Positions 25,279-35,601 of a DNA stretch of 64,000 bases are shown here, one piece after another. Source of the DNA: Bradyrhizobium diazoefficiens (GTDB lineage: Bacteria; Pseudomonadota; Alphaproteobacteria; Rhizobiales; Xanthobacteraceae). The DNA lies in NCBI RefSeq assembly GCF_018129965.1, contig NZ_JAFCKW010000018.1, forward strand, positions 1 through 64,000, read 5' to 3'. Numbering within the stretch: the first letter of the stretch is position 1; every line of letters starts with the position of its first letter. The notes beneath the pieces were generated by a model. That model was not told where the DNA came from, did not search any database, and saw only the letters and a list, made by a program, of their open reading frames with translations. A program made the position numbers and the translations under genes.

Positions 25279-25980
25279 TTATTCCCCGTTCCAGCCGCAG
25301 GCCCGCAGCTTCTCGTGCATGTGGGGCGGGGCCGGCGCGACAACGCGGACCGGCTCCTTGTTGCGCGAGATCGGCACCACGATCTCGCGGGAATGCAGGT
25401 GAAGTTTCGGCTCGCCGAACCGCGGACCGTTGCCGTAAATGTTATCGCCGAAGATTGGCCAGCCGGTCGCCGACGAATGCACCCGCAATTGATGGGTCCG
25501 CCCCGTGACCGGTTCCATGGCGAGCCAGGTCAGGCCGTCGCCCCGGCCCATCACTTTCCAGTTTGTGACCGCCTTCTGGCCCTCGGGGTCGGGCTTCTGC
25601 CACCAGCCGCGTTCGGCATTGAGCCGGCCGAGCGGCATATCGATGGTGCCTTCGTCCGAGGTGGGGCCGCCCTCCACCACGGTCCAGTAGGTCTTGCCGA
25701 TCTTGCCGTGCTTGAAGAGCAGGCCGAGCGAGGCGGTGGCCTTGCGATGGCGGCCGAGCACGAGGCAGCCGGAGGTGTCCTTGTCCAGCCGGTGGGCCAG
25801 CACCGGAGGGCGCGGCAGGCCGAAACACAGCGCGCCGAAGGAGGCCTCCAGGTTGGCGCCGCCCTTGGGGCCGCGATGCACCGGCAGGCCGGACGGCTTG
25901 TCGATGACCAGCATCAGCCCGTCGCGATGGAGCACACGGGACTGTATTTCCTCGGCGGTCAATTCGGGAACATCGAGCAA
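25279..25980 (-). CDS. RluA-family RNA pseudouridine synthase
   Basis: About 233 residues. The catalytic Asp is D66 in AHRLDKDTSGCLV, with the family motifs MLVIDKPSGLPVHRG and GRTHQLRVHSSATGWPI. It lacks the N-terminal S4 domain found in RluC/RluD, so it is a minimal catalytic-domain enzyme whose RNA target (rRNA or tRNA) cannot be read. No ATG is available: the first plausible start is a TTG at 25980, or a non-canonical codon slightly upstream after an in-frame TGA. It is divergent from ftsY. Confidence 0.88.
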   Translation of the reverse strand: MLDVPELTAEEIQSRVLHRDGLMLVIDKPSGLPVHRGPKGGANLEASFGALCFGLPRPPVLAHRLDKDTSGCLVLGRHRKATASLGLLFKHGKIGKTYWTVVEGGPTSDEGTIDMPLGRLNAERGWWQKPDPEGQKAVTNWKVMGRGDGLTWLAMEPVTGRTHQLRVHSSATGWPIFGDNIYGNGPRFGEPKLHLHSREIVVPISRNKEPVRVVAPAPPHMHEKLRACGWNGE

Positions 25981-25982
25981 TT

Positions 25983-26025
25983 GCAGGACTTTCGTTATCG
26001 GCAGGACTTTCGGTCAAGACTTTCG
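25983..26025. repeat. three direct repeats between the RluA-like gene and ftsY
   Basis: GCAGGACTTTCG occurs at 25983-25994 and 26001-26012, and a third shorter unit AAGACTTTCG at 26016-26025. The repeats occupy most of the 78-base divergent promoter region. They could be regulator-binding iterons or a small tandem duplication. Confidence 0.55.
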
Positions 26026-26058
26026 TTTGGGGGCGGGAACGGCTAACACACCGCCATC

Positions 26059-27006
26059 ATGAACGATACCACGTCAGATCCCCCCAAGCTGAGCTGGTGG
26101 CGGCGCCTGTCCGACGGGCTGAAGCGCACCTCGTCCTCGCTCGGGACAGCGGTCGCCGACCTCGTCACCAAGCGCAAGCTCGACCGCGCCATGCTCGACG
26201 ACATCGAGGACGTGCTGCTGCGCGCCGACCTCGGCACTACGGTTGCGGTGCGGATCGCGGACGCCGTCGGCACGGGACGCTACGACAAGGCGATCTCGGC
26301 CGACGAGGTGAAGGACGTCGTCGCGACCGAGGTCGAGAAGGTGCTGGCGCCGGTGGCGAAGCCGCTCGTGATTGACGCGGGCAGGAAGCCGTTCGTCATC
26401 CTCGTGGTCGGCGTCAACGGCTCCGGCAAGACCACGACCATCGGAAAGCTCTCGCAGAAGTTCGCATCCGAGGGCCGCAAGGTGATGCTGGCCGCCGGCG
26501 ACACGTTTCGCGCCGCGGCCATCGAGCAGCTCAAGTTCTGGGGCGAGCGGACCAAGACGCCCGTCATTGCCGGCGCCCAGGGCTCGGATTCGGCGAGCCT
26601 CGCCTTCAACGCGCTGACGGCGGCCAGGGAGCAGGCCGTCGATGTTCTCCTGATCGACACCGCCGGGCGCCTGCAGAACAAGGCCGTGCTCATGAACGAG
26701 CTCGAAAAGGTCGTGCGCGTGATCCGCAAGGTGGACGACACCGCGCCGCATGCGGTGCTGCTGGTGCTGGACGCCACCGTCGGCCAGAATGCGCTGTCGC
26801 AGGTCGAGGCTTTCCATCGCACCGCCGGGGTGACCGGCCTCGTGATGACCAAGCTCGACGGCACCGCGCGCGGCGGCATCCTGGTCGCGCTCGCGGAGAA
26901 ATTCAAACTGCCGGTGCATTTCATCGGCGTCGGCGAAGGCGTCGACGATCTCGCGCCGTTCACCGCGCGCGATTTTGCCCGTGCGATCGCCGGAATCGAG
27001 TCATAG
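26059..27006 (+). CDS. ftsY: signal recognition particle receptor FtsY
   Basis: The membrane-associated SRP receptor GTPase. 315 residues with a short N-terminus lacking the long acidic A domain of E. coli FtsY; a basic/aromatic stretch (PKLSWWRRLSDGLKRTS) probably acts as the membrane anchor. N domain about 25-95; G domain with GVNGSGKTT (118-126), AAGDTFRAAAIEQL, LIDTAGRLQNK and TKLDGTARGG. It follows dapF-mtaB in the locally conserved order and precedes yciB. Confidence 0.97.
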   Translation: MNDTTSDPPKLSWWRRLSDGLKRTSSSLGTAVADLVTKRKLDRAMLDDIEDVLLRADLGTTVAVRIADAVGTGRYDKAISADEVKDVVATEVEKVLAPVAKPLVIDAGRKPFVILVVGVNGSGKTTTIGKLSQKFASEGRKVMLAAGDTFRAAAIEQLKFWGERTKTPVIAGAQGSDSASLAFNALTAAREQAVDVLLIDTAGRLQNKAVLMNELEKVVRVIRKVDDTAPHAVLLVLDATVGQNALSQVEAFHRTAGVTGLVMTKLDGTARGGILVALAEKFKLPVHFIGVGEGVDDLAPFTARDFARAIAGIES

Positions 27007-27014
27007 GTGCTTTC

Positions 27015-27134
27015 GTCATCCCCCGCGAAAGCGGGGGATCCAGTATTCCGAGCCGTCTGCGGTCTAAAATCAGCGGCGCGGCGTACTGGATGCCCCGCCC
27101 CCCGTGCGCAATTGCGCACTAGGCGGGGCATGAC
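27015..27134. repeat. palindromic intergenic repeat, family A
   Basis: Starts GTCATCCCCCGCGAAAGCGG followed by GGGATCCAGTA, and ends with TACTGGATGCCCCGCC and AGGCGGGGCATGAC. It fills the gap between ftsY and yciB, which are otherwise candidates for co-transcription. Confidence 0.85.
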
Positions 27135-27152
27135 AGCAACAAAGGTCAGGTA

Positions 27153-27752
27153 ATGGACAAGACCCAGCCGCATCCGCTGTTCAAGCTGGCGACCGAACTC
27201 GGTCCGCTGCTCGTCTTCTTTTTCGTCAATGCAAAGTTCAATTTGTTCGCTGCGACCGGCGCCTTCATGGTTGCGATCGTCATCGCGATGGTCGCCTCCT
27301 ATGTGGTGACGCGCCACATCCCGATCATGGCAATCGTCACAGGCGTGATCGTGCTGGTGTTCGGGACGCTGACGCTGGTGCTGCACGACGAGACCTTCAT
27401 CAAGGTCAAGCCGACCATCATCTACGGCCTGTTCGCCGCCATTCTCGGCGGCGGCCTCTTGTTCGGCCGCTCCTTCATCGCCGTGATGTTCGACCAGATG
27501 TTCAATTTGACGCCGCAGGGCTGGCGGATCCTCACGCTGCGCTGGGCGCTGTTCTTCGCCGGCATGGCGGTGCTGAACGAGATCGTCTGGCGCACCCAGA
27601 GCACTGATTTCTGGGTGAACTTCAAGGTGTTCGGCGTGACGCCGCTGACCATGGTGTTCGCCATCGCCCAGATGCCGCTGACCAAGCGCTATGCTGTCGA
27701 GCCGGCGTCGCTGGAAGCGAGCGAAGCGGACGCGGGGGATGTGCGGAAGTAG
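27153..27752 (+). CDS. yciB: inner-membrane septation protein A
   Basis: A 199-residue membrane protein with about five hydrophobic helices. The family signatures are PLFKLATELGPLLVFFFVN, YGLFAAILGGGLLFGRSFI and LRWALFFAGMAVLNEIVWR. YciB/IspA is needed for normal septation and envelope integrity in other bacteria. A Glu/Ala/Asp-rich cytoplasmic tail ends the protein. Confidence 0.95.
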   Translation: MDKTQPHPLFKLATELGPLLVFFFVNAKFNLFAATGAFMVAIVIAMVASYVVTRHIPIMAIVTGVIVLVFGTLTLVLHDETFIKVKPTIIYGLFAAILGGGLLFGRSFIAVMFDQMFNLTPQGWRILTLRWALFFAGMAVLNEIVWRTQSTDFWVNFKVFGVTPLTMVFAIAQMPLTKRYAVEPASLEASEADAGDVRK

Positions 27753-27874
27753 GTCGTGTCCCGGACGCGCGAAGCGCGAGTCGGGACCCAGCCTCTCTCC
27801 ACGAGTACCGTCGCAGTGACATGGGCCCCGGCTCTGCAGCGCATCACTTCGTGCTGCGCAGCGTCCGGGGCACG
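27753..27874. repeat. palindromic intergenic repeat, family F
   Basis: GTCGTGTCCCGGACGCGCGA with GCGAGTCGGGACCCAG on the left; CTGCGCAGCGTCCGGGGCAC on the right. It separates the convergent yciB and ccmG genes. Confidence 0.65.
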
Positions 27875-27881
27875 AGCGGCA

Positions 27882-28475
27882 TCAAGACCCTGCGCCCAGC
27901 GCCTTCTCCATCTGCGGCAACAGCACGGTCCGCAAATTCTCCGGCGTGATTGGTCCCACCAGCTTGTAGACGATGGTGCCCTCGCGGCCGACGACGAAGG
28001 TCTCCGGCACGCCGTAGACGCCCCATTCGATCGAGGCGCGGCCGTTGGCATCGACGCCGACGCGGCCGAACGGGTTGCCGTAGCGGCCGAGGAAACGGCG
28101 CGCATTGTCGGCGCCGTCCTTGTAGTTGATGCCGACGAGCTGGAACCGCTTGTCCTTGGCGAGCTCGGTCAGCAGCGGCGCCTCGTCGTGGCACGGCACG
28201 CACCAGGACGCCCAGACATTGACGAGGCTGACCTTGCCCTTGAACGCGGCGGGGTCGAGACCGGGCACCTGCGCGTTGTCGGCCTGCAATCCCTCGAGCT
28301 GCGGCAGCGCGGTCTGCGGCGCCGGCCGTCCGATCAGCGCGGAGGGAATCCGCGAGGGATCGCCGCTGCCGAGCTTGAACCAGAACAGCAGCGCCAGCGC
28401 GAGGAAGGCGAGCAGCGGCAGCACCATCAGGACGGTGCGGCGCTGCGGGCTTGCGGACGTCGACGGCTCGCTCAT
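27882..28475 (-). CDS. ccmG: cytochrome c biogenesis thiol:disulfide oxidoreductase
   Basis: A membrane-anchored periplasmic thioredoxin-like protein that keeps apocytochrome haem-binding cysteines reduced (called CycY in Bradyrhizobium literature). 197 residues: one N-terminal transmembrane helix (about 14-34), then a thioredoxin fold with WCVPC (C92, C95) and the conserved YGVPETFVVG cis-Pro region. Its ATG overlaps the ccmD stop by four bases (ATGA), indicating translational coupling. Confidence 0.96.
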   Translation of the reverse strand: MSEPSTSASPQRRTVLMVLPLLAFLALALLFWFKLGSGDPSRIPSALIGRPAPQTALPQLEGLQADNAQVPGLDPAAFKGKVSLVNVWASWCVPCHDEAPLLTELAKDKRFQLVGINYKDGADNARRFLGRYGNPFGRVGVDANGRASIEWGVYGVPETFVVGREGTIVYKLVGPITPENLRTVLLPQMEKALGAGS

Positions 28476-28669
28476 GAGATTGTTCTTGGCGTATCGGTCG
28501 CGCTGCGGCCCGAGCGGCGGGTGACGCCGCTGCGGTCCAGTTCGCGCAGTCGGGCCGTCTGGCTGCGATAGTCGAGCATGATCCAGCCGATCAGGATCGC
28601 GACCACCAGCGCGGCAGCTGCATAGGACGTTACGATGAAGGAGGCGTAGGGACCGAGCGACATCATCAT
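28472..28669 (-). CDS. ccmD: haem exporter protein CcmD
   Basis: 65 residues with one transmembrane helix (SFIVTSYAAAALVVAILIGW) and a basic C-terminal tail (DYRSQTARLRELDRSG), the CcmD signature. Three successive ATG codons at 28669, 28666 and 28663 could start it; the first overlaps the ccmC stop. It stabilises the CcmABC-haem-CcmE complex (family knowledge). Easily missed because it overlaps both neighbours. Confidence 0.93.
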   Translation of the reverse strand: MMMSLGPYASFIVTSYAAAALVVAILIGWIMLDYRSQTARLRELDRSGVTRRSGRSATDTPRTIS

Positions 28670-29457
28670 GCGGCCCCGGCCTCGTTTGACGCGTTGCCCT
28701 GGCGTGAACCCGTGCCCGTCTCGCTCGAAAACGCGACGCGGCTCGCCTGCATCATCTGCAGCGAGCGGACGCGGCGGCGCAAAATCTCGTTGCGCATCGC
28801 CGCCAAATGCAGCGTGACGAACAGCAGCGTGAATGCGATCGCCATCACCAGCAGCGGGATCAGGAACGATTTGTCGAGCGCCGGGCCGCCCATGCGCATC
28901 ACCGAGGCCGGCTGGTGCAGCGTGTTCCACCAGTCGACGGAGAATTTGATGATGGGCAGGTTGATGGCGCCGACCAGGGTCAGCACCGCGGCGGCGCGCG
29001 CCGCGCGGGAGGGATCGTCGACGGCGCGCCACAGCGCCATCAGGCCGAGATACATCAGGAAGAGAATCAGCACCGAGGTGAGCCGCGCGTCCCATTCCCA
29101 ATAGGTGCCCCACATCGGCCGGCCCCACAGCGATCCCGTGAGCAGTGCGAGGAAAGTGAAGGCGGCGCCGATCGGCGCTGCCGCCTTCGCGGCGACGTCG
29201 GCGAGCGGATGCCGCCACACCAGCGTGCCGAGCGAGGCGATGCTCATCACGCCCCAGACGAACATCGACAGCCAGGCATTGGGCACGTGGATGAACATGA
29301 TCTTGACGGTTGCGCCCTGCTGGTAGTCGTCCGGCGCGAGCGCGGATTGATAGAGCCCGATCGCGAGCAGGATGACGGTCGCGGCCGCAAGCCACGGCAA
29401 CACCCGCGCCGTCAACGCGAGGAACCGTGTGGGGTTGGCGAGGTCGATCAGCGTCAT
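28666..29457 (-). CDS. ccmC: haem exporter permease CcmC
   Basis: A 263-residue six-helix membrane protein that presents haem to CcmE. The tryptophan-rich periplasmic motif GTYWEWDARLTSVLILF is intact, and conserved histidines are found in IFIHVPNAWLSM-like and VDWWNTLHQPAS segments. It overlaps ccmD. The gap to ccmB (76 bases) is the only internal gap in ccmB-C-D-G and holds a FixK-type box. Confidence 0.97.
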   Translation of the reverse strand: MTLIDLANPTRFLALTARVLPWLAAATVILLAIGLYQSALAPDDYQQGATVKIMFIHVPNAWLSMFVWGVMSIASLGTLVWRHPLADVAAKAAAPIGAAFTFLALLTGSLWGRPMWGTYWEWDARLTSVLILFLMYLGLMALWRAVDDPSRAARAAAVLTLVGAINLPIIKFSVDWWNTLHQPASVMRMGGPALDKSFLIPLLVMAIAFTLLFVTLHLAAMRNEILRRRVRSLQMMQASRVAFSSETGTGSRQGNASNEAGAA

Positions 29458-29517
29458 GGTATCCTGATAATCACCGGTGGCCGCTCAGGCAATCAGCATG
29501 AAAGCCCGCATCTAAAA

Positions 29518-29531
29518 TTGATCGGGGTCAA
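29518..29531 (-). promoter_or_regulatory. FixK/FNR-type box upstream of ccmC
   Basis: TTGATCGGGGTCAA matches the bradyrhizobial FixK2 consensus TTG(A/C)-N6-(T/G)CAA in full and the TTGAT-N4-ATCAA FNR form with one mismatch. Its centre is 67 bases from the ccmC start, so a start site about 41 bases downstream would leave a short leader. It sits directly after the ccmB stop codon. Inferred microaerobic control of ccmC-D-G. Confidence 0.5.
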
Positions 29532-29533
29532 GC

Positions 29534-30202
29534 TCAGTCCAGTCCCTGCCGCAGGCTTGCCGCTGCTGCGAACGGCCCGATCACGAGACTGACGAGCGAC
29601 AGCGCGCAGAGGATCGAGAACGGCGCGCCGAACGTCATGGGACCGACGATCACGGCCTGGGAGGCCGCGACCCCGAAAATCAGGACGGGAATCGACAGCG
29701 GCAGCACCAGCACCGCCATCAGCAGCCCGCCGCGATGCAGCGTCACCGCCAGCGCCGCGCCGATCATGCCGGTAAAGGTCAGCGCCGGGGTGCCCGCCAG
29801 CAGCGTCAGCGCCACCGCACCGGTTGCGACCATGTCGAGGTTGAGCAGCAGGCCGAGCACGGGGGTTGCGACAATCAGCGGCAGGCCCGCGGCCAGCCAG
29901 TGCGCCAGCGCCTTGGCGGCGCAGGCCAGTTCCAGCGGGGTCCGGCTCATCGTGATCAGGTCGAGCGAGCCGTCCTCATGGTCGGCCATGAACATCCGGT
30001 CCAGCGTGAGCAGGCTGGCCAGCAGCGCCCCGAGCCACAGGATCGCCGGCCCCAGCCGCGACAGCAGCGCCAGATCCGGCCCGACCGCGAACGGCATCAG
30101 CACCACCACGGTCAGGAAAAACAGCACGCCAATCAGCGCCCCGCCGCCGACGCGGAGCGCGATCCGGATGTCCCGGCGGACGAGGGCGAAGAGCGCGGTC
30201 AT
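29534..30202 (-). CDS. ccmB: haem exporter permease CcmB
   Basis: Membrane component of the CcmAB ABC transporter. The ATG at 30202 (TALFALVRRDIRIALRVGG) gives 222 residues, the normal length; the frame is open further upstream but only through repeat DNA. Six hydrophobic helices, with LFFLTVVVLMPFAVGPD and EDGSLDLITMSRTPLEL segments typical of CcmB. A family C repeat separates it from ccmA. Confidence 0.95.
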   Translation of the reverse strand: MTALFALVRRDIRIALRVGGGALIGVLFFLTVVVLMPFAVGPDLALLSRLGPAILWLGALLASLLTLDRMFMADHEDGSLDLITMSRTPLELACAAKALAHWLAAGLPLIVATPVLGLLLNLDMVATGAVALTLLAGTPALTFTGMIGAALAVTLHRGGLLMAVLVLPLSIPVLIFGVAASQAVIVGPMTFGAPFSILCALSLVSLVIGPFAAAASLRQGLD

Positions 30203-30230
30203 GGGGGGCCCCCGTTGCGCGAAGCGGGCG

Positions 30231-30372
30231 GTGCGCCCCCTCCCCCGCTTGCGGGGGAGGGAGGGGGAGAGGGAGAGGGAGAGGGGGTCTCGACAACGAA
30301 GACTCTCCCAGAGGAGAAAACCCTCACCCGGCGCTGCGCGCCGGCCTCCCCCGCAAACGGGAGAGGCAAGGA
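30231..30372. repeat. palindromic repeat, family C, with a long purine tract
   Basis: CCCCCTCCCCCGCTTGCGGG opens the repeat, followed by a homopurine stretch of about 36 bases (about 30252-30287) with GAGAGG units, then CCTCACCCGGCGCTGCGCGC and CTCCCCCGCAAACGGGAG. It is inserted between ccmA and ccmB inside an otherwise tight operon. Confidence 0.7.
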
Positions 30373-30446
30373 GGCCCGCGGCCACAGCTGTGTCCCGGCT
30401 ACGTGGGCGGCGCCCAGCCGCTTGGAAAACTGAGGGTCGCTCTGGA

Positions 30447-31136
30447 TCACGCCGCCCTCCCGATTCGCAGCTCCCGCGACTCGATCCCCAGCGGCGCATG
30501 GGTCGCAGCCACGATCATCCCGCCGCGGCTGAGATGCTCCCGCATCAGGCCGCCGAACATCTCCTGGCCGGCGACATCCAGCGCGTTGGTCGGCTCGTCC
30601 AGCAGCCAGACCGGGCGGCGGACGGTCAGCAGCCGGGCCAGCGAGAGCCGGCGGCGCTGGCCGGCGGAGAGGAAGCCGGCCGGCAGGTGGGTGGCGTGTT
30701 CGAGCCCGACGGTGGCGAGGCTCTCGGTGGCGTCGCCGCGCGCGCCGCCGAGAAAATCGGCCCAGAACGAGAGATTTTCCGCCACGCTCAGCGCCGGCTT
30801 TAGGGCGTCGCGGTGACCGAGATAGTGGCACTGCTCCGGCAGCGTCAGTTCGGCATCGCCCCCCTCCAGCGCGATCGTGCCGCCGGCCGGAACCAGCAGG
30901 CCGGCGATCAGCCGCAGCAGCGAGGTCTTGCCTGACCCGTTGCGGCCCACGACCGCCACGGCCTCGCCGGAGGCCGCCTCGAAATCGAGCCCGGAAAACA
31001 CCTCGCGCCCGCCCCGCACGCAGGCGACCCCGCGTCCCGACAGCTGTATCTTGCCGTGGCCCAATCCGCTCAAAGCCGGCCTCAGGAAATCTTGGGGTAG
31101 CGCATGGGAATTTTTGGCTCGCGGTTGCTGCGGCAC
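30447..31136 (-). CDS. ccmA: haem exporter ATP-binding protein CcmA
   Basis: The ABC ATPase of the Ccm system. From a GTG at 31136 it has 229 residues; Walker A is GRNGSGKT (64-71), signature LSAGQRRRLSLARLL, Walker B VWLLDEPTNALD. Typical CcmA is about 200 residues and begins near IQLSGRGVACVRGG, so a TTG at 31073 or 31064 may be the true start; no in-frame ATG exists. It is the first gene of the cluster and is divergent from acnA. Confidence 0.92.
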   Translation of the reverse strand: MPQQPRAKNSHALPQDFLRPALSGLGHGKIQLSGRGVACVRGGREVFSGLDFEAASGEAVAVVGRNGSGKTSLLRLIAGLLVPAGGTIALEGGDAELTLPEQCHYLGHRDALKPALSVAENLSFWADFLGGARGDATESLATVGLEHATHLPAGFLSAGQRRRLSLARLLTVRRPVWLLDEPTNALDVAGQEMFGGLMREHLSRGGMIVAATHAPLGIESRELRIGRAA

Positions 31137-31291
31137 GATTGTGGCTGTGGCGGTGCGATTAGAAAACTTCTATAAGCCCGGAACCACTTGATGCAGCACA
31201 CTCAAACCGCCCCTGCAAGCGACTCAGCCGGGTTCGCCGACGGTGTTAAAATACCCCTTGCCGGGTATAACTAACAATTGGGATTTCCTTC

Positions 31292-34012
<2,721 letters not shown>

Positions 34013-34033
34013 GCGCGGATTTGTGAACGGTGT

Positions 34034-34089
34034 CTCACTGCGAAGTGAGTAGAAGGTTCGACGGGGGCGGCCTATCACAAGGCCGCCTT
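34034..34089 (+). terminator. acnA 3' hairpins, probable terminator
   Basis: Two stems follow the acnA stop: CTCACT-GCGA-AGTGAG (34034-34049) and the stronger GGCGGCCT-ATCACA-AGGCCGCC (34066-34087). The T-tract after the second is weak (TTCGTG), so termination efficiency is uncertain. Further small dyads continue to about 34190. Confidence 0.5.
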
Positions 34090-34228
34090 CGTGCGTTACG
34101 ACACGCATTCGAAGGTCCCACCCGGCGGAAAACCTCGCCCCGGCTGGGTGGATGTGTGATGGCCGTAAGACTACGGTGACCATCAGGCGATAGGATAGTC
34201 CCCACGCGTGCGAGGTGTGACGTTCGAT

Positions 34229-35005
34229 ATGACTGCAATGATGGCCTCTAATCTGGTTTCGCGCTGGTCCGGTGCCCTGTGGTCGGGAGCTCTCGGCATC
34301 TGCGCCATCGTCGCCGTGATTCGTCCCGCGCACGCCGATCCCCGTGCCGTTGTCGAATTGTTTACCTCACAGGGCTGCTCCTCCTGTCCGCCGGCCGACA
34401 AGATCATCGGCGATCTCGCCAACGATCCCTCCGTGATCGCGCTGAGCATGCCGATCGACTATTGGGACTATCTCGGCTGGAAGGACACGCTGGCGGATTC
34501 GCGCTTCTCGGCGCGGCAACGCGCCTATTCTCGCATGCGCGGTGACCGCGAGGTCTATACGCCGCAGGTGGTGGTCAACGGCTCCACGCACGTCATCGGC
34601 AGCGACCGCACCGGCATCGAGAATGCGATCGGCAAGACCGACAAGAGCACCGGCGTGATGAGCGTGCCGGTGACGATGTCGCTCTCGGGCAAGCAGATCA
34701 ACGTCTCGGTGGCCGCAAGCAACGAGACTGCAGCCTCGCATGGCGAGGTCTGGATCTGCTCGATCGCCAAATCCGTGCCGATCTCGATCGGGCGCGGCGA
34801 GAATCGCGGACAGCAGGTCACCTATCACAACGTCGTCCGCAACCTGCTCAAGGTCGGCGACTGGACCGGCCGTTCGGAGAGCTGGACCGTTCCGATCGAG
34901 AACCTCACGCGCGACGGCGTCGACGGCGCGGTGGTTTACGTCCAGGACGGCAGCCGCGAGAGACCAGGTCCGATGCTCGGCGCGGCGTACACGTCGCTGC
35001 ACTGA
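34229..35005 (+). CDS. DUF1223 exported thioredoxin-like protein
   Basis: About 258 residues from the ATG at 34229, with GAGGT upstream; GTG 34208 is an alternative. A signal peptide (about 12-36, ending AHA) is followed by LFTSQGCSSCPPADK (C50, C53), the CxxC-PPAD signature of DUF1223, and a YTPQVVVNG strand like the cis-Pro loop of thioredoxins. The role is unknown; redox chemistry in the periplasm is inferred. Confidence 0.88.
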   Translation: MTAMMASNLVSRWSGALWSGALGICAIVAVIRPAHADPRAVVELFTSQGCSSCPPADKIIGDLANDPSVIALSMPIDYWDYLGWKDTLADSRFSARQRAYSRMRGDREVYTPQVVVNGSTHVIGSDRTGIENAIGKTDKSTGVMSVPVTMSLSGKQINVSVAASNETAASHGEVWICSIAKSVPISIGRGENRGQQVTYHNVVRNLLKVGDWTGRSESWTVPIENLTRDGVDGAVVYVQDGSRERPGPMLGAAYTSLH

Positions 35006-35052
35006 TTAAAGCCTCTCCCTGATCCTCTAAAGGCGTCCTATGCGCTTGACCT

Positions 35053-35167
35053 CCTCATGGTGAGGAGTGCGATCTTGCGCGCGTCTCGAACCATGCAGGC
35101 CGGTCTGATGCAGCTCGGCCTCGATCCTTCGAGACGCCGCGAAGAGCGCGGCTCTTCCGGATGAGGG
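35053..35167. repeat. palindromic intergenic repeat, family E
   Basis: CCTCATGGTGAGGAGTGCG and GCGTCTCGAACCATG on the left; GATCCTTCGAGACGCC and GGCTCTTCCGGATGAGG on the right. It is the second copy of the element at 25167-25268. Confidence 0.75.
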
Positions 35168-35229
35168 GTGAGAGTTTCGCGCGGATGTTGGACAGACGTG
35201 CGCCCGGGCAGCAACATCCCGACACAAAC

Positions 35230-35352
35230 AAAAAAGGACCAACTTGCGTTGGCCCTCCTTGTTGTGCGTACAGACCCGATCCTGACGGCCCCGGGGGGCT
35301 GGGGGCTGAGGAATCCGGAACCGGAAGGACCGGGTCAACGCACACAAGTCTT
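35230..35352 (-). ncRNA. candidate trans-acting small RNA with intrinsic terminator
   Basis: On the minus strand the sequence folds as a long stem closed by TTGTGTGCGT and ACGCACAACAA, continuing GACCCG / CGGGTC and GTCCT / AGGAT (arms 35348 to about 35328 and about 35281 to 35258). Apical sub-hairpins are TCCGG-TT-CCGGA and GCCCC-CC-GGGGC, and the loop has the C-rich run CAGCCCCCAGCCCC. It ends in a textbook terminator, GGGCCAAC-GCAA-GTTGGTCC followed by six T (35255-35230). No ORF lies here, and the 596-base gap 35006-35601 otherwise holds only repeat E and the upstream region of DUF2794. The 5' end is estimated. Confidence 0.6.
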
Positions 35353-35601
35353 TTCGCAATCCAGGGCGGCAGGCGGTTGGCGGAAAAGCGGCGATACTAT
35401 GATTCCTGCTAACGATCCCGTGACGCTTCGTCGCGACGGAGTTCCACTCTGGCGTGTGCCCTGATTCGCGTCCGATTGGATCGGCTGCGTGTGGAGGCTC
35501 TTGCGGGCCGGCACGGTTGGCGCAATCATGCAATTGTCATGATCCCGCACCGGGGACGGTCTTCGCGGACGCGGTCATGCTGACGCGACAGGAGGCGTTC
35601 C

